The translations under genes were made by a program, and so were the position numbers. Source: Prorocentrum cordatum (lineage: Eukaryota > Sar > Dinophyceae > Prorocentrales > Prorocentraceae). Taken from it: a stretch of DNA of 64,000 nt. The notes under the pieces were generated by a model, which saw only the letters and a program-made list of their open reading frames with translations, had not been told where the DNA came from and ran no database searches. Position 1 is the stretch's first letter, and every line of letters starts with the position of its first letter. Where the stretch lies: the NCBI GenBank assembly GCA_963575745.1, contig CAUYUJ010014179.1, positions 366,153 to 430,152 of the forward strand, in the 5' to 3' direction. This document shows, one piece after another, positions 1 to 12,050 of the stretch.

Positions 1-3000
1 CCAGGCCCGCCTTGTGCTTTTCGTGGGGCTGACAATGGTCCTGATCAACCTCCTGGGCCGGTTCAAAGCGCGCCGCAGATTGCGCCATGGAGCACTGACT
101 CGCAGTCCCCCACCCGGGTTCGACATTGTCTGAATGCCTTCAGTTTTCTGCCAGCTGGTGCCGATGATGATTTTGTGTTGCAGCGATCTCGCAACTTGGC
201 GCAGCGAGGGCTCAGGCCCCCTGAATCGGCTGCTGCCGAGGGGGGCCCAGTGGTCCACGGCCTTCCATGGGGGCGCTCAATCGATGACGAGTACATCGAT
301 GTCTTGCAGCCGTCAGCCGTCAGCTGTCAGCTGAGTTGTCCTACCACCCCTCGCGCTTGGAGGAATCGCTTCGGCAAGGCCATGACAATCTGACGTCGGA
401 TTTTGGTCCAGAAGGCAACAAGTTGGTCGGCAGCGTTAGGCAGCGCGGTCCCCGCAGCGAATTTTTGAACAGGCGCACAGCGCCCTCCTACACAGGGCGG
501 GGGGCATCCCATTCGATCGGGCAGCTAGCATTCGGTTTCTAGCAGAGCCCTCCCCCGTGGCGCGCGGCCCTGCCGGCGGCGCCGCCACCGCCGTGCAAGT
601 CGACACCTGCGCCCGCGACAAGTCAGTCTGGCCTCCGCCGCTTGCTGCAGCCAAAGCGCCGACGCGCGTAAGACCGACGCCCCGAGTGAATCGCCGACGC
701 TATCTCCGCCGCCGCCGTCGGCGTTGGCTGCGGCCGATTGGATACCTTCTTGCTATCAACTTGGCACTCGTGCAGGCCAATCATCGTGCCGCCACGGTTC
801 TTGACGCGCATAGCGCATTGTTCGCATCGCCCAGAGAGGGGCGCGCGCTGCGCTCTGGCGCGTTTGGGCTGCAGCCCTGGCGCGCATTGTAAACGCAAGT
901 GGTCGGGGGGTCCCGCGGGCGCCCGTGAGCGCAGGAACCGCCCGCAGCTGCCTCGCGAGGCCAATCTCCGCCAAACGCTCGAAAGTCAGCTCCCACCCCG
1001 TCGCCGAGGCACCCTTCGCTGTGTGCAATCGCACTATGGGGGCCGAATCCGCCTTTCAAGCGGACGCCGCCACTGCGCCGCGAGCATTTGCGCGCAGCAC
1101 AACCTGGGCATCCCTAATAGTTGCAGCTCTGCGGTTTCCGCGGCGCCTCACGTCGTGACCATGGGCCGGGCCCGCAGGTGCCATCGCCTCCCGGGCTGGG
1201 TCGTTGCTACTTTCGGGGGAGCGTAAGACCCGGGTTTGCCAGGACTCGGGTTCGCCATCGTTTTTTGGCGACCGCGCCTCGGATTTTGACGAGGAGGAGT
1301 TTCGTGGGATGTCTGCAGCGGGAGGCCTCGTCAACATGCAGGCTCGGCCTCGTCATTTTTTTGACGACCTCGTCGGGGATTTCCGAGTCCACTGTACCCG
1401 GGTCTTACGTCCCCCTGATACTTATTATTCGGGACATGGCGTCCACCACAGGATACGTGCGTGGCGTCTCGGAGTGGTCCAGCCTTCGGGCGGACGCTGT
1501 GCTACCATCCTCGACCCGTCCCAGCCGACCAGGCAGGTCTACGCCGTCGACGCGGCCCTGGCCCTTGGCGCCCTCTGGCGACCTGACCAGTGTGTACCTG
1601 GCCTTTTCTCGCTACAGTGTCTGTGCGGATTGTGCGTGTAGGACACTCTCTGTCTGTCTCGACATGGCACCTACACCGTGGTGGACTGGCGCCGCGGCGC
1701 ACAGTTGGGAATTCCCTGGCACTTTGCCACAGGTCTGCATGATGCTCGAGCTTTCCTGGGCGTTGCAGTTGCCGCCGCTGCCGCAGCTGCTGCCTCTGAG
1801 GGCTGGCCCGGCCGGCTCGCGCTGCGCTTTGCAGCTAATTAGGCTTGCCCGTTGGCCCGGACACCCTGCTCGCCGCCTGCGCGTTCGCTTGCGGCCGCGA
1901 CCAAAAAGGTTTCCGCGGCGCAAGCTGCTATCCAACGCCATCGCGCGAATGGAGGGACGATTGCGCACGGGCTGTGGCTCGGCGGTCGCGCAAGCCATCG
2001 CGCCCCCGCTATTGCCCCACCGCGCAGCCCAACATCGCAGATCGCCCCATCACCCATGCGCCCGTTCCATTTCTTATCGCGCCGCGTTTTTTCCTCCCCG
2101 CGCCGAAAACTCGGTGCAACAAAAAACCCAATCGACAAATTCGCATTGCTGCCGACATCCAAACAGTAGCCCATGAACCAGAGAAGTGAGGAAGCCAGCG
2201 GAGCACCTGACATGGGCACACCAGGTTAAACGCACGGTGGTCAACGTTGGGACATGAGTGGTCGAGCGACGTTCAAATTAGCAGCGTGTCCTTTGCCATG
2301 TTGAGATCTAGTGTGATTGCTCGGAAGGTTTAGTGCACTTTTCGTGTTGCCAAGTGCCCAGGGCTAAGGGACAACAAGATCATGTTACATTTTTCCACCG
2401 CGCACATGTTCAGACTTAGGACACATACAACAGTCACTGCCTTTATTTCCTCACCACAATCGCAACACCGCCGCCCATATGATGAGATTCTGCGGTATCG
2501 CATGTTGAAGTTTTAGCATGCACGCGGGCAACACCTGGTATACCTAGTTCGTCGTTGATTGGGTTTGGGTGTTCGCGTTGTGTGTTTCTTCGTACCGGCT
2601 TCAGTCGATTCAACGACCAATCATGCCATGATTGTAACACAACGTAAAACGTATACACGTGAAACGGACGTTCTAATTGTTCGCAGGTTGCTACATCGTT
2701 ATACGTGGTTACAAGTTGTCACCAAAGGCTGAACGTTGCCTTGACCAGCGGACATGGTTTTTTCGCATTGCATAACATTTTATGTTGCGTATGCACGCAC
2801 GTGTGTGTAGTAGTCATATCTGATTCGCTGGAACAGCCCAAACATACAAAAAGACAGCGATCATCTGAGTGGAGGTCTGGACTCGTTCCCCAGGACCATG
2901 CAGCTTTGCATCCCGGGTCGTTTTTGATTGACTGTCCCCGGGGCCCGGCGAGGGACGTCGGAGGCCGAAGGTGGTCAAACCGTTCGTCGTGATCTGTTTC

Positions 3001-3934
3001 GACGACGAGCGGAGGTCTTGACAGCTCCTCCCGGTTGTGGCTGGTCGGATCAGTCGGCCTACGCATCGTCTGCCAGGCAGTGCCAAGGGGCTTTCACCAC
3101 CAAGGGGGCCGCCGCCTCCACGAGACGGGCACCCCAGTATTCCACAGGATTCCCAAGGACACCCGGGAGCGCCCAAAGTTTCCTCGACGCCCGATCTTCA
3201 ATTGTTTTCGATATTCGATTTGCGGGGAGAAGTGGCGATCCTCAGAGCGTCCAGGGCTCGCTAGGGATTGGTTTGTCCCCCAAAGCGGCGGACATCTTGC
3301 CGAGACTTTCCGTAAACCTTGCCCGGAGGGTTCTGGTAGTTCGGAGGGCTTTAGGATGGTTTCAAGAGATTTTTGGTCGTCTTGGGGGCAAGCCAGTCCA
3401 TAGCGAACCCTGGGCTTGTCTAAGCCGACCCCCCTTCTGGTGACCTCGCTTTGGCACTGTCCGAGTCTGGTCGACCGAGGCGAGCCTCGCCCGGGGGCGC
3501 GGAATGCTCCCCACCATCGGTTTTTTTGCCAACGAACCACAAGGAGTCACGCCTCGGGGCGCGATGGCGCCTGCGGGATGAGAAAGCATGGGAGCATCGC
3601 CATCGCTGCCAACATCGCGGCTGCCTGATGTCACATCGGTTTTGCAATGTCTCTCCCGTCCCGAATTCCCTCTCGAAATATTACTCGCTTCTCTTGGCAT
3701 TGCAAGAAGCACCCCCGTCTGAAAGACGAGCACCCCGCGGGCCAGGGGCGCCAAAGAAGGAACCTCAGAGGAGGAGAAGGTACCCATACCTCGGCCCTTT
3801 CCTCGTTTTCCCTCTTTTGGGCCTCCTCGGAGGCCCTCGTCGCCACCGCTGGATTCGCCTCGAAATCGTGGTCAGAACGCACCCCGGGAGAGGTCCAGAG
3901 AGTGTATCGGTACCTTTGGTTTCCCCAGAACCTT
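1..3934. other. No supportable gene
   Basis: I see no gene here. Open frames exist on both strands, but they overlap each other, are arginine/proline/serine-rich as expected from random GC-rich sequence, and show no recognisable domain, start context or splice pattern. About 2,230-2,850 is less GC-rich than its surroundings, again without a convincing reading frame. Confidence 0.6.
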
Positions 3935-4085
3935 TTTCGTTGGGGAGGGGTTCGGTGTCCCTTGAGTGGTCTATAGTTTGCCCTCGGTGTTCCTGAGGTT
4001 TTCCATGTCAAGTCGAATTCTAACTTATGGGAAAAAGGGGGCCTCGTTCCTTATCTGGGGTTCCTTAGGCCAGTGCCCCAACTGC
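3935..4085 (+). repeat. Dispersed repeat, copy 1 (partner at 7451)
   Basis: This ~150-bp stretch aligns by eye with 7451..7601. Both share a G-rich start, blocks such as GGTGTTCCT and GCCTCGTTCCTT, and the ending GCCCCAACTG, and both are followed within about 200 bp by a TCC microsatellite. The copies are well diverged. The type of element is unknown. Confidence 0.45.
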
Positions 4086-4195
4086 AGCATCGCAGAAAGT
4101 TTGTCGGGGTGTCCAGCGAGGGGCTCCCGTGTTGGAAAGGAGCCGCCCTCCTCTCCGTGCAACGGTTGCACAAGTTTACACTGTCTGGCGGTGTT

Positions 4196-4250
4196 TCCTC
4201 CTCCTCCTCCTTTTCCTCCTCCTCCTTTTCCTCCTCCTCCTCCTCCTGGT
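4196..4250. repeat. (TCC)n microsatellite
   Basis: Near-perfect TCC run interrupted by TTTCC units, directly downstream of the dispersed repeat at 3935. Confidence 0.85.
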
Positions 4251-4704
4251 TCCCCCGCACTGACCTGCAGGGACTCGTGAACGTAAGGTAGCGAGTCTCT
4301 TTTACGGGGCCACCTCGGAACTCAGTCCTTGAGCAACGTGGTATGCCCCCCTGCCGGCCCTAGCGAGAAGGCAGGGCTGTTACACAACCACTCGCAGGGG
4401 AGTTTGGCAGAAGTGCGTAAGACACCAGCGTAGGTGTTTTGACGTTGCACCCCCTTTATGGCGGATGTCCTTGTCCTTGTCCTCCTCCTCCTTACAGTGG
4501 ACGTTTCACGCCACTTCCCCATCTTGCGAAGGAGCCTCCCTTCATCCGCGCATACGTTACATATTATGTCCAAGCGCCTGGTCGCTACATTCCAGGACGT
4601 CTCAAGCGAGAGCCCCACGTTTACAGAGCCGCCCTCCGTGTGTTTCTCCCCAAAAAACAGAGCTTGCATGAATGGGTTCTTACTGCTCTTCCGAGAAACT
4701 CGGA

Positions 4705-5235
4705 CGGGCGGCTCCGTGGTCGCCGTCGCCACCCCGTCGCCGTCTCGTCGGCCCGGGGCTTGGTCTGGCGGCTCCGTGGTCGCCGTCGCCGCCCCGCCGC
4801 CGCCTCGTCGCCGCCCGTCGTCTGGGCCTGGGGGTCTGTCTGGCGGCTCCATGGCCCCCGTCGCCGCCTCGTCGCCGCAACAAGGACTGCACGACATAGA
4901 TCGATCACATGGGCTGCACCGTATCGATCCCACCATTTAGATTGTACCACATCCAGCGCCCAATACATTGCACAGGATAGCTCGCACCACACAGTTTGTT
5001 CCACAGATACACTGCACAACACATATAATGGACCACATAGATCGCTCCACATATATTGCACCACGTCGAGCTCACCGCATTGATTGCTCTTCGTGGTTGC
5101 ACAACACGGGCTTCACAACATATAGTGTATAACATATACAGCGCCACGTAAATGGCACCTCATAGATTGCACAGCATGCGCTACACAAGGAATATTGTAG
5201 CACATAGATTGCACCACCCATATTGCACCACGTAT
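4705..5235. repeat. Degenerate tandem repeats (GGCGGCTCCGTGG and CAC/ATAG types)
   Basis: First come three partly conserved ~65-bp units, each starting GGCGGCTCC and followed by CGTCGCC runs (to about 4,880). Then comes a 330-bp stretch built from imperfect GCACCACATAGATT-like words. No coding signal is seen. Confidence 0.5.
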
Positions 5236-5248
5236 CGGAGGTTGTTGG

Positions 5249-6080
5249 GTAAGATCGAATGGGAGCTCAGAGCCCCCCAGTGGGAAATCGGTTTCGGTTT
5301 CGGTTTCGTGTCTTGCGCTCGGGCGAGGCAAGCTGGGTGGGCGGGCGAGAGGACTGATTCCACTGTCGCTAGGGCGGGACAAGAGCCGCTGTCCCGTCGC
5401 TGTCCCGTCGTTGTCCCGTCGGTGTCCCGTCGGTGACCTGTTGGTGTCCCGTCGGTGTTCCGTCGGTGCCCAGTCCGTGCCCCGTCGGTGTGCCGTCGGT
5501 GTCCGGTAGTGAGATCGACACTGAGATCGGCAGATGGATCGACAGCGATCGACCGTGAAGCCGATAGACAGATCGATAGTGAGATCGACCGTGAAGTCGA
5601 GGATGCCGCCAAACGTAAGGTCGATAGTGAGAGATAATGAGGTCGATTGTGAGATCGATCGTGAGATCGATTGTGAAGTGGATATTGGGATCTATCGAGA
5701 AGGATCGATCGGTGAATCGATTGTGATATCGGTAGTAAAACCGAAAGTAAGATTGATGGTGAGATCGAAAGTGATATTCATTGCGAGATCGATAGTGAGA
5801 TCGATAGTAAGATCGAGTGTAAGGTATATAGTGCGATCGAGCGAGTAATATCGATAGTGAGACCGATAGTGGTATCGATAGTGAGACCGATCGTGTGATC
5901 GATCATGAGTTTGATGGTGAGATCGATCGTGAGATCGGTAGTGAGATCGATGGTAAGATCGACTGTGAAATCGATAGTAAGATCGCTATCGTCGGTAGTG
6001 AAATTGATAGTGAGATCGATAGTGAAGTCGATAGTCAGATCGATAGTCAGATCGATCGAGTGAGACGTTGATTCTTGAAG
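5249..6080 (+). repeat. Composite modular repeat, copy 1 (possible introner)
   Basis: Three modules occur in a fixed order. A ~135-bp conserved head (5249-5385) begins GTAAGATCGAA and contains the tandem CGGTTTCGGTTTCG. An 11-bp array of the CCGTCGGTGTC type follows (5,390-5,515), then a 12-bp GATCGATAGTGA array (5,515-6,060). The block ends GTTGATTCTTGAAG. The head starts like a 5' splice donor (GTAAG) and the block ends in AG, so it has the borders of an intron, but no coding sequence is recognisable on either side here. The same modules recur at 14464-16142 (inverted double form) and 17972-19160. Confidence 0.65.
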
Positions 6081-6084
6081 TTTC

Positions 6085-7235
6085 AAGTGACAGCCACATT
6101 GTTGGACACCAGCCGGCCACATCCCTGTGACCATTGAATGCGAGAGCCCTAGTGTGAGAAAGGGCCGGCATCTCTCATTGTATATGTGGGAAGTTGTCAG
6201 CTTTGGGTTTGTAGATTGTGAGAGGGGTCTCGAGCGAAATGCTCGGCTCAGCCTAAGGACGCGGCTGGTGGTGCGACAGGGGGAAGCTGTAAGTCATGAG
6301 TCATAAGGCAGAGGGGTAAAGAACGAGGAGGAGGAGGCGCAGGAGGGGGGCGAGGAGGAAGAAGAGGAGGAGGAGGAGGAGGAGGAGGATCACCAGGAGG
6401 AAGAGCGAGGAAGATCAGGAGCAAGCACTGCTCCCAAGCATCCCCACATATGTTTGCCCTGGAGGTAGTGTTTCGTCATGGATCGGTGTTCTATTGTCCC
6501 GGGGCCCGATAGCGAGCCCTAGATGCCTATATCGAGGAAGAATGACGGGAGTGAACAAATCATATCGTCGGAGGTATGCGGGGGCATGGCCGTCGAGTGG
6601 CCGACCGTGGTTGTCCATGCCTGCACGGCAGGTTTGTGTTTGCACCAGGTCGCTACGGCAACGACCTTGGCGCGGGCGTTCGGCAGGTTCGCGCGCCGCT
6701 CGCCTTGAATCAAGTTGGATCTCATCTGGCCGGCTCGATTCTTCTGGAATCCGATATTTCGACGATCCGTTGTAGCCCGATATTTGCCTGGCGCTGTTGT
6801 GCATCTCGTCGCGGCCAATCCGATTCGATTCCGAATCCGTCCCGATGCGGCCCGACTCGGTACGAACGAACGAAAGAAGCCGCGCCCAGACGGCGCATTG
6901 GCAAGCTAGATAACAACACATGCGATCAGGAAAAATGCAGGGCACAGGCGTGCAAGCGCTCGGGCATCGCCGTGCCTCGGATTGCAATGCACAGGCATGC
7001 CGGTGCAGCGCGAGGCCCGACTCGGTGCGCACCCCGATCCGATCCGTATTTCCGATTCGATGCGGGCTGTTCCTGTGAGGCTTTCCGCAGTTTTCGTGCG
7101 CTTTGGGGTCCGTGATTGGGCCTGGAGACTTTCGAAAAACGGATCCGGACGAGCACGTGGCCCCTGCAGGTTCGAGTCGTAGGCGCCCCCTGGGCCTTGA
7201 CAGTGTTCATTTGGGCTATATCGGCGTCACCCCAG
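6085..7235. other. No supportable gene; contains one dispersed repeat
   Basis: A GGA-rich patch lies at about 6,325-6,420. Bases 6795..6864 (GTTGTGC, then CGATTCGATTCCGA, then GCGGCCCGA) match 11388..11456 closely, so this is a ~70-bp dispersed repeat. Open frames in the stretch have no recognisable domains. Confidence 0.5.
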
Positions 7236-7239
7236 CATA

Positions 7240-7419
7240 CTAATACTGTCTGTGCGTCGCCCCCCCCCAGGGCGACGCGCGCACCGAGTAATCTTACAGT
7301 ATGAGTGTCGTTGCGGGCGCTTTCTGGCCACGCCGCTTGGGAAACGATCTACTGTATGTTCGGCTCGGATGCGCACCTCCAAGGTGGACACATAGTACTA
7401 CTATTTCCCTGTGCGTCCC
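7240..7419 (+). repeat. Structured dispersed repeat, copy 1 (partner at 43953)
   Basis: This ~180-bp sequence shares long blocks with 43953..44144. Both have a hairpin of GCGTCGCCCCC against GGGGCGACGC, then GCGCACCGAG, GCGGGCGCTTTCTGGCCAC, GGGAAACGATCTACT, TATGTTCGG and the ending CCCTGTGCGTCCC. High conservation over 36 kb with a conserved hairpin suggests a small mobile or structured RNA-derived element. I do not recognise a known RNA family. Confidence 0.6.
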
Positions 7420-7450
7420 ACTACAGTCGGGGCGCTGAAGAAGGAGCTCT

Positions 7451-7601
7451 GTTCGTTTGGGAGGGACTCCGTATTTCTTGGTTGTCTTCCAGTCTACCTT
7501 AGGTGTTCCTTCGGTTTCCGATGGGCAATCGGAGCTTAACTCCTGGAAGAACAGGAGCCTCGTTCCTTCTTCCTCCTTCCTTGGGGTCAGCGCCCCAACT
7601 G
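7451..7601 (+). repeat. Dispersed repeat, copy 2 (partner at 3935)
   Basis: Diverged copy of the 3935..4085 sequence. It is followed at 7,797 by TCC microsatellite, as the other copy is. Confidence 0.45.
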
Positions 7602-7796
7602 TATGGCCTCAACGCGCGTCTGCTCGATCACTCGGTGGCTACTCGGGGGCCACGTCGGGGCCTTTTGCGGCGGATGCCTGGCGTCCCGGGCGAGCGTCCT
7701 GGCCCCCCGGGCGGCCGCGCCCCGAGCTCTTCCCGAGCCTCTTCCGCCCTGCGAGGCGGAGCGACACGCAATCCACCTGCAAGGCTTGCCGTCTCG

Positions 7797-8016
7797 CCGG
7801 CGGAGGGTGCCCTTCTCCTCCTCATGCCCTCCTCCTCCTCCTCCTCCTCCTCCTCCTCCTGCCCTCCTCCTCCTCCTCCTGCCCTCCTCCTCCTCCTGCT
7901 TCCTCCTGCTTGTCCTCCTCCTCTTCCACACCCCTCCTCCTCTCCTCCTCCTCCTCCTCCTCCTCCTCCTCCTCCTCCTCCTCCTCCTCCTCCTCCTCCT
8001 CCTCCTCCCCTCCACC

Positions 8017-8052
<36 letters not shown>

Positions 8053-8175
8053 CCTGCTCCTCCTCCTCCTCCTCCTCCTCCTCCTCCTCCTCCTCCTCCT
8101 CCTCTTCCACACCCCCTCCTCCTCCTCCCCCCTCCACCCCTCCTGCTCCTCATTGTCCTCCTGTTCCTCCTCCTC
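7797..8175. repeat. (TCC)n microsatellite block
   Basis: About 380 bp of pyrimidine-pure TCC/TCCTGC repeats with short interruptions. Long serine, leucine or proline open frames here are repeat artefacts. Confidence 0.9.
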
Positions 8176-8654
8176 GTCCTCCTGCTCCCCCTCGTGTTCG
8201 TTGTCGTCGTCGCCGTCTCGCCGGGGCCGCCGCCGCGGCACGCCAAGCAAAAAACAGCTGGACCGTACGGCTCCCAGGGCGATGGCGTCAGAGAGAGGCA
8301 GTTGGGCCGAGCTAGAAGATCGAGGCTGGTTCGGGGAGGGTACTCCAGGTCTCTCAATAAGCGTGGGGGGGTGGAGCGAATGGGGGGGTCGGGAAACCGC
8401 TGTCATTCGGGGGGCGTGGGGAGGTTGGGGAGCGAGGGGGGGTGGGTTTGGGGCGCGTGGGGGGGCGGGCAATGGGCGTCGGACAGGTTGGCACGGGGGG
8501 GTGCTTATTGAAGGATCTGGAGTACCCACTGATGTTCTTCGTGCCTGTTGGATGTTTTTGTGCATCTTGGTGAGGGCGCCCCTGGATCTTCAGTGCATTT
8601 TGGTCGGCGGAGGTTTTCACGTTCTTGAGGGATGTCATTCTGTTCTGGGTGCGA

Positions 8655-8800
8655 TTGTCCCCTCCTCCTCCTCCTCCTGCTCCTCCTCCTCCAACTCCCC
8701 CCCTCCTCCTCCTCCTCCTCCTCCTCCTCCTCCTCCTCCTCCTCCTCCTGATCCTCCTCCTGATCCTCCTCCTCTCCGTCCTCCTGCTCTCCTGCTCCCC
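8655..8800. repeat. (TCC)n microsatellite
   Basis: Second pyrimidine-pure block, with TCCTGATCC variants near its end. The 8,340-8,510 stretch between the two blocks is dominated by runs of G and has no supported gene. Confidence 0.85.
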
Positions 8801-8954
8801 CTCGTGGTTGTTACAGTATCGTCGTCGTCGTTACCGACAAGAGCTGCAGCGGTGCACCGCCAACGTCGGCCCCGGCTGTCCCTGTACAGCTTCTTGATCG
8901 AGGCGACGCCCCGCCAGGCCTCGCTCAGGCTGCGCAGGTCAAGCGGCGATGCAT

Positions 8955-9142
8955 CGTCCTGGCGTGCCTATAGGGCTACCAGACAATGTGTGGTTTCCCA
9001 CGAAATGTTCTTTGAACATTTCTGGCTGAGACTGTCTTGTTTTAAAACAGCGGGGTTGTGTTCGAAGAGCATTGTTCTTGTTCTTAGAACACTTTTCGGT
9101 TCTAAGAACATGTCGTGGCAGGCCTATCGGAATGCCGGGACG
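8955..9142 (+). mobile_element. Short inverted-repeat element, family 2, copy A
   Basis: About 188 bp, bounded by imperfect terminal inverted repeats: CGTCCTGGCGTGCCTATAGG at the left, and the reverse complement CGTCCCGGCATTCCGATAGG at the right. The interior is a string of small hairpins (AAATGTTCTTTGAACATTT, GTTTTAAAAC, repeated GTTCTTAGAAC). The homologous copy is 33355..33733. Some inverted similarity continues outside these ends (CAAGCGGCGA against CTGCTCAAGC), so the true element may be about 15 bp longer on each side. It has no coding capacity and fits a MITE-like non-autonomous DNA transposon. Confidence 0.7.
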
Positions 9143-9339
9143 GGCGGTCCCTGCTCAAGCAGGGGCGCTCCGTCCGACGACGTCCTCGGCGATCACGGCG
9201 GCGTCAGACGCGGTCACGACGACAGACAGGGGTATCCGGAGGGTCCCGCAGCCTCAGAGGCCCAGGAAGAATCCCGCGCTCCGAAACGCTTTGGAAGGCC
9301 TCTTCGGGCCATCCCTGGGTGCCGCGTGGGGGCGAGGGG

Positions 9340-9440
9340 AAGAGGAGGAGGATCGGAGGAGCGCGAGGAGGACGAGGACGCGGATAAGGACGAGGACAAG
9401 GAGGACGAGAACCAGGACGAGGACGACGCGGACGAGGATT
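9340..9440. repeat. GAGGACGAGGACAAGG-type purine repeat
   Basis: Imperfect 6-bp GAGGAC repeat giving an aspartate/glutamate-rich frame on plus. There is no support for a real protein. Confidence 0.6.
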
Positions 9441-9607
9441 GACCCCGTCGAACCTCGGTCATCGTCATCGTCGCCAGCGTTTGCGTTTGGGCCGCCGCGT
9501 CGGCCTGGGCGGCACAGCCCTGCAAGAAGTGCTGCGTCGGTCTGCACCCCTCGCGATTGGGGAGCGCGGCTCAGCTTCGCGATGCCTCCTTTCCTGGGTT
9601 CATGGTG

Positions 9608-9632
9608 CGGAGGGCACGCGCGCGAGCTAACA
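9608..9632 (+). repeat. 25-bp direct repeat, left of family-1 element
   Basis: Begins CGGAGGGCACGCGCGC and ends GAGCTAACA. An identical copy lies at 9793..9817, on the other side of the inverted-repeat element. It is too long for an ordinary target-site duplication. Confidence 0.85.
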
Positions 9633-9636
9633 TTAA

Positions 9637-9788
9637 GTCGGGCCTGTCCCTCTACAGGAGGAATATTCAAGAATAGTCTAAAAATAGTCTGGGGACGATT
9701 TTGTTGGCTATGCTGTAATATTTTTGAACATGTTTGGGGTATTTTTTATTTGTCGTCCAAGATCCCCCTGTATGGGGGCATGCCCGAC
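9637..9788 (+). mobile_element. Short inverted-repeat element, family 1, copy 1
   Basis: 152 bp. Left end GTCGGGCCTGTCCCTCTACA; the right end reads GTCGGGCATGCCCCCATACA on the other strand, so the terminal inverted repeats match over most of ~22 bp. The interior is AT-rich with a conserved TAGTCTGGGGACGATTT block and TCGTCC near the right end. TTAA lies next to both ends in this copy, but not at both ends of the other copies. Three further copies lie at 12666, 33082 and 37705. No coding capacity; MITE-like. Confidence 0.85.
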
Positions 9789-9792
9789 TTAA

Positions 9793-9817
9793 CGGAGGGC
9801 ACGCGCGCGAGCTAACA
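9793..9817 (+). repeat. 25-bp direct repeat, right of family-1 element
   Basis: Identical to 9608..9632 across all 25 bases. Confidence 0.85.
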
Positions 9818-10285
9818 GGGACATAATCGAAATTTGAGGACGTTTTAGGTTGCAGTTCTTGGGAGGTTATCCGTAGTATGTCCGTGGTCGAGAACTGGCC
9901 AATCGGGCTCTCAATGTCGCTGAATCCGGCTTACAGTCTGGGGCGCAATGCGGCGTAATTTCGCAATTTGGTTCAAGGGCCCCCGAAACGGACTTAGTAG
10001 CACTTTATCGTTCTTGCGATGACCTCCCAGGAGTCGTTTGCCTCCCAAAATGTCCTGCGTGGACCCCAGACCGTAAGTTATTGTATTGTGGATGTGTAAG
10101 CTATCTGGTGCCAGCTATGTGGCGTACGCTATGTGACGTAGCACACGCTATGCAAGCCGGAGGCGGCAACGAGGCGGCAACGTGGCGCCACCTCGCCAGA
10201 CCACCCAGCGCGCGAGGCGGCATTTGGCTGCAACTTGGCGAAACCTCGCAAGCCCCATCCAATGTCGTCTGACCCGAGGAATCAT
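9818..10285. other. No supportable gene
   Basis: Ordinary mixed sequence. A short TATGTGGCGTACGCTATGTG word repeat lies near 10,115-10,150. No gene is seen. Confidence 0.5.
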
Positions 10286-10743
10286 GGAATCATCGTCGTC
10301 GTCGTCATTGTCGTCGTCGTCGCCGAGGTCGGCGTCGGCGTGGTCGTCGTCGCCGTGACCGTCGTCGTGATCGTCGATATCGCCGTCGGCGTCCTCCGCC
10401 GACGAGCCGTCGCTCGCCGGCAGGCCGCGCCGGAGCCGCCCCGGGCCCGCCCCAAGCGCCGCGCGGCCGCGGCGGGGGCGGGCGGCGGGGCTGCGGCCTC
10501 AGCCGGACGTCTCAGCACTGTGCCGTGGTGCCGGTCGTCATCGTCGTCCTCGTCATCGTCGTCCTCGTCGTCGTCGTCGTCGTCGAGTGGTCGTCGTCGT
10601 CCTTGTCGTCGGCGTCGTCATCGTCGTCGTCGTCGTCGTCGTGGTCGTCGTCGTGGTCGTCGTGGTCGTCGTCGTCGTCGTCGTCGTGGTCGTCGTCGTC
10701 GTCCTCGTCGTCGTCGTCGTCGTCGTCCTCGTCGTGGTCATCG

Positions 10744-10775
<32 letters not shown>

Positions 10776-10830
10776 GTCGGCGCCGTCGGCGTCGTCGACG
10801 TCGAGGTCTTCGCCGTCGTCGGCCACGCGG
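10286..10830. repeat. (CGT)n / (CGTCGTC)n block
   Basis: Two runs (10,286-10,400 and 10,537-10,830) of CGT with TGG and CTC variants. They are separated by a GC-rich stretch (10,400-10,535) whose frames are not supported as a gene. Confidence 0.85.
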
Positions 10831-12050
10831 GGCCACGCGGCCGCGGCGGGGACTGGCAGTGGGGCGGCGGCCTCCGTCAGACTTTGAAGTGCTGTGCCCC
10901 AGGGCCCCTTTCCTTTCGACCCATCTCCGACTCGATATCCCGGAGGCGATTGAGGTGGGGAAATGGGAAGGAGAAGGCCTTCTCAGAAGGCGGCGGGGCT
11001 TCTGAGATGCCCTTAGCGCCTGTCTTCGGGGAAGGCCTCGAAAACTCCTCGCAAGGCCGGGGGACTTCCAAACCCTCTGAGAAGGCTTTCGCCTTCTCGC
11101 GTGCCCCCCTCGCTCGCCGCCCACGATCGCCGGGCGGGGCCAGGGCGAGGAGCAAGCCTCGCCAGAGCGCTCCGGAACGCTCTCGGAGCTCTCCGGAACG
11201 CTCTGAGGAGGCCGCGGCGCGCGGAGCACCTTCCGGAGCCGTCGGATCTCAGAGATTCTCGACTTGTCCTCACCCGCATTCGTCTTCGTCCTGGATTCGT
11301 TTCATGTCGGTTCCGGCGAGTCCGATCCCGTTCGATTCCGATGCTCCAGCGGAGCGATCAGATGCGGCCAGACGTTCACATGGCGTCGTTGTGCGTCCTG
11401 GCGCGGCCAATCCGATTCGATTCCGACTCCGTGCCAATGCGGCCCGATTCGACGCACATTCCGAGCCGATCCGATTTTCCTATCCATCTTGGCCTAGCCC
11501 ATAGTGAAATTGAGAAAGGTGGGGAGGAAGAAGGAGGAAGGCAAGATCTCGAAGTAAGGACAGATAGTGGCATGCACCTTCTTTCGATGGTGGGCGCTCC
11601 TGAATTACATGTTTTAGATAATGGGCGTTCCCGAACTATCCTATTTCGATGATGGCAGTTCCTGATGTGTCTGATGTCGAAGCTTTTCGCTCCGGAGCCA
11701 TGATTTTTTGATAATGTGCGCGCCAGCGCTGTCTTACCTCGTATATCGGGCTGGCAATGGCATCGCCGACAGCGGCGTTGTGCGAGGCGCGAGGCTTTGG
11801 CAGAAGCCCGAGGACGCACGGTCGGTTGCTGTTCCATGCGTGCAGCCCGCCGAGCAGCTCAGCCGGTGGTCAGGAGACGCGCAGGCCAACATCCAGCGGC
11901 ACCAGCTGTGCGACCACGATGGCTTAGATGAGGCCCCAGTTGATGGCGTCTGGCAACCTCCGCTACGAGGAGGTGGATCAGGTGGATCAGATAATGGAAC
12001 ATGGCCCCTCGCGCAACGGCGAACGGTGCCGCACTTCGGCGGCACCGTCA
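10831..12050. other. No supportable gene
   Basis: Mixed GC-rich sequence. It contains the dispersed repeat partner 11388..11456. At 11,560-11,690 there are short related words (GGGCGCTCCTGAA, GGGCGTTCCCGAA, GGCAGTTCCTGA). A weakly protein-like plus frame at 11,708-12,055 has no domain and I do not call it. Confidence 0.45.

Noticed and set aside
7797-9442. Very long plus-strand open frame rich in Ser, Leu and Pro
   Set aside because: It is created by TCC/CTC microsatellite with no stop codons in several frames; the remaining parts have no domain.
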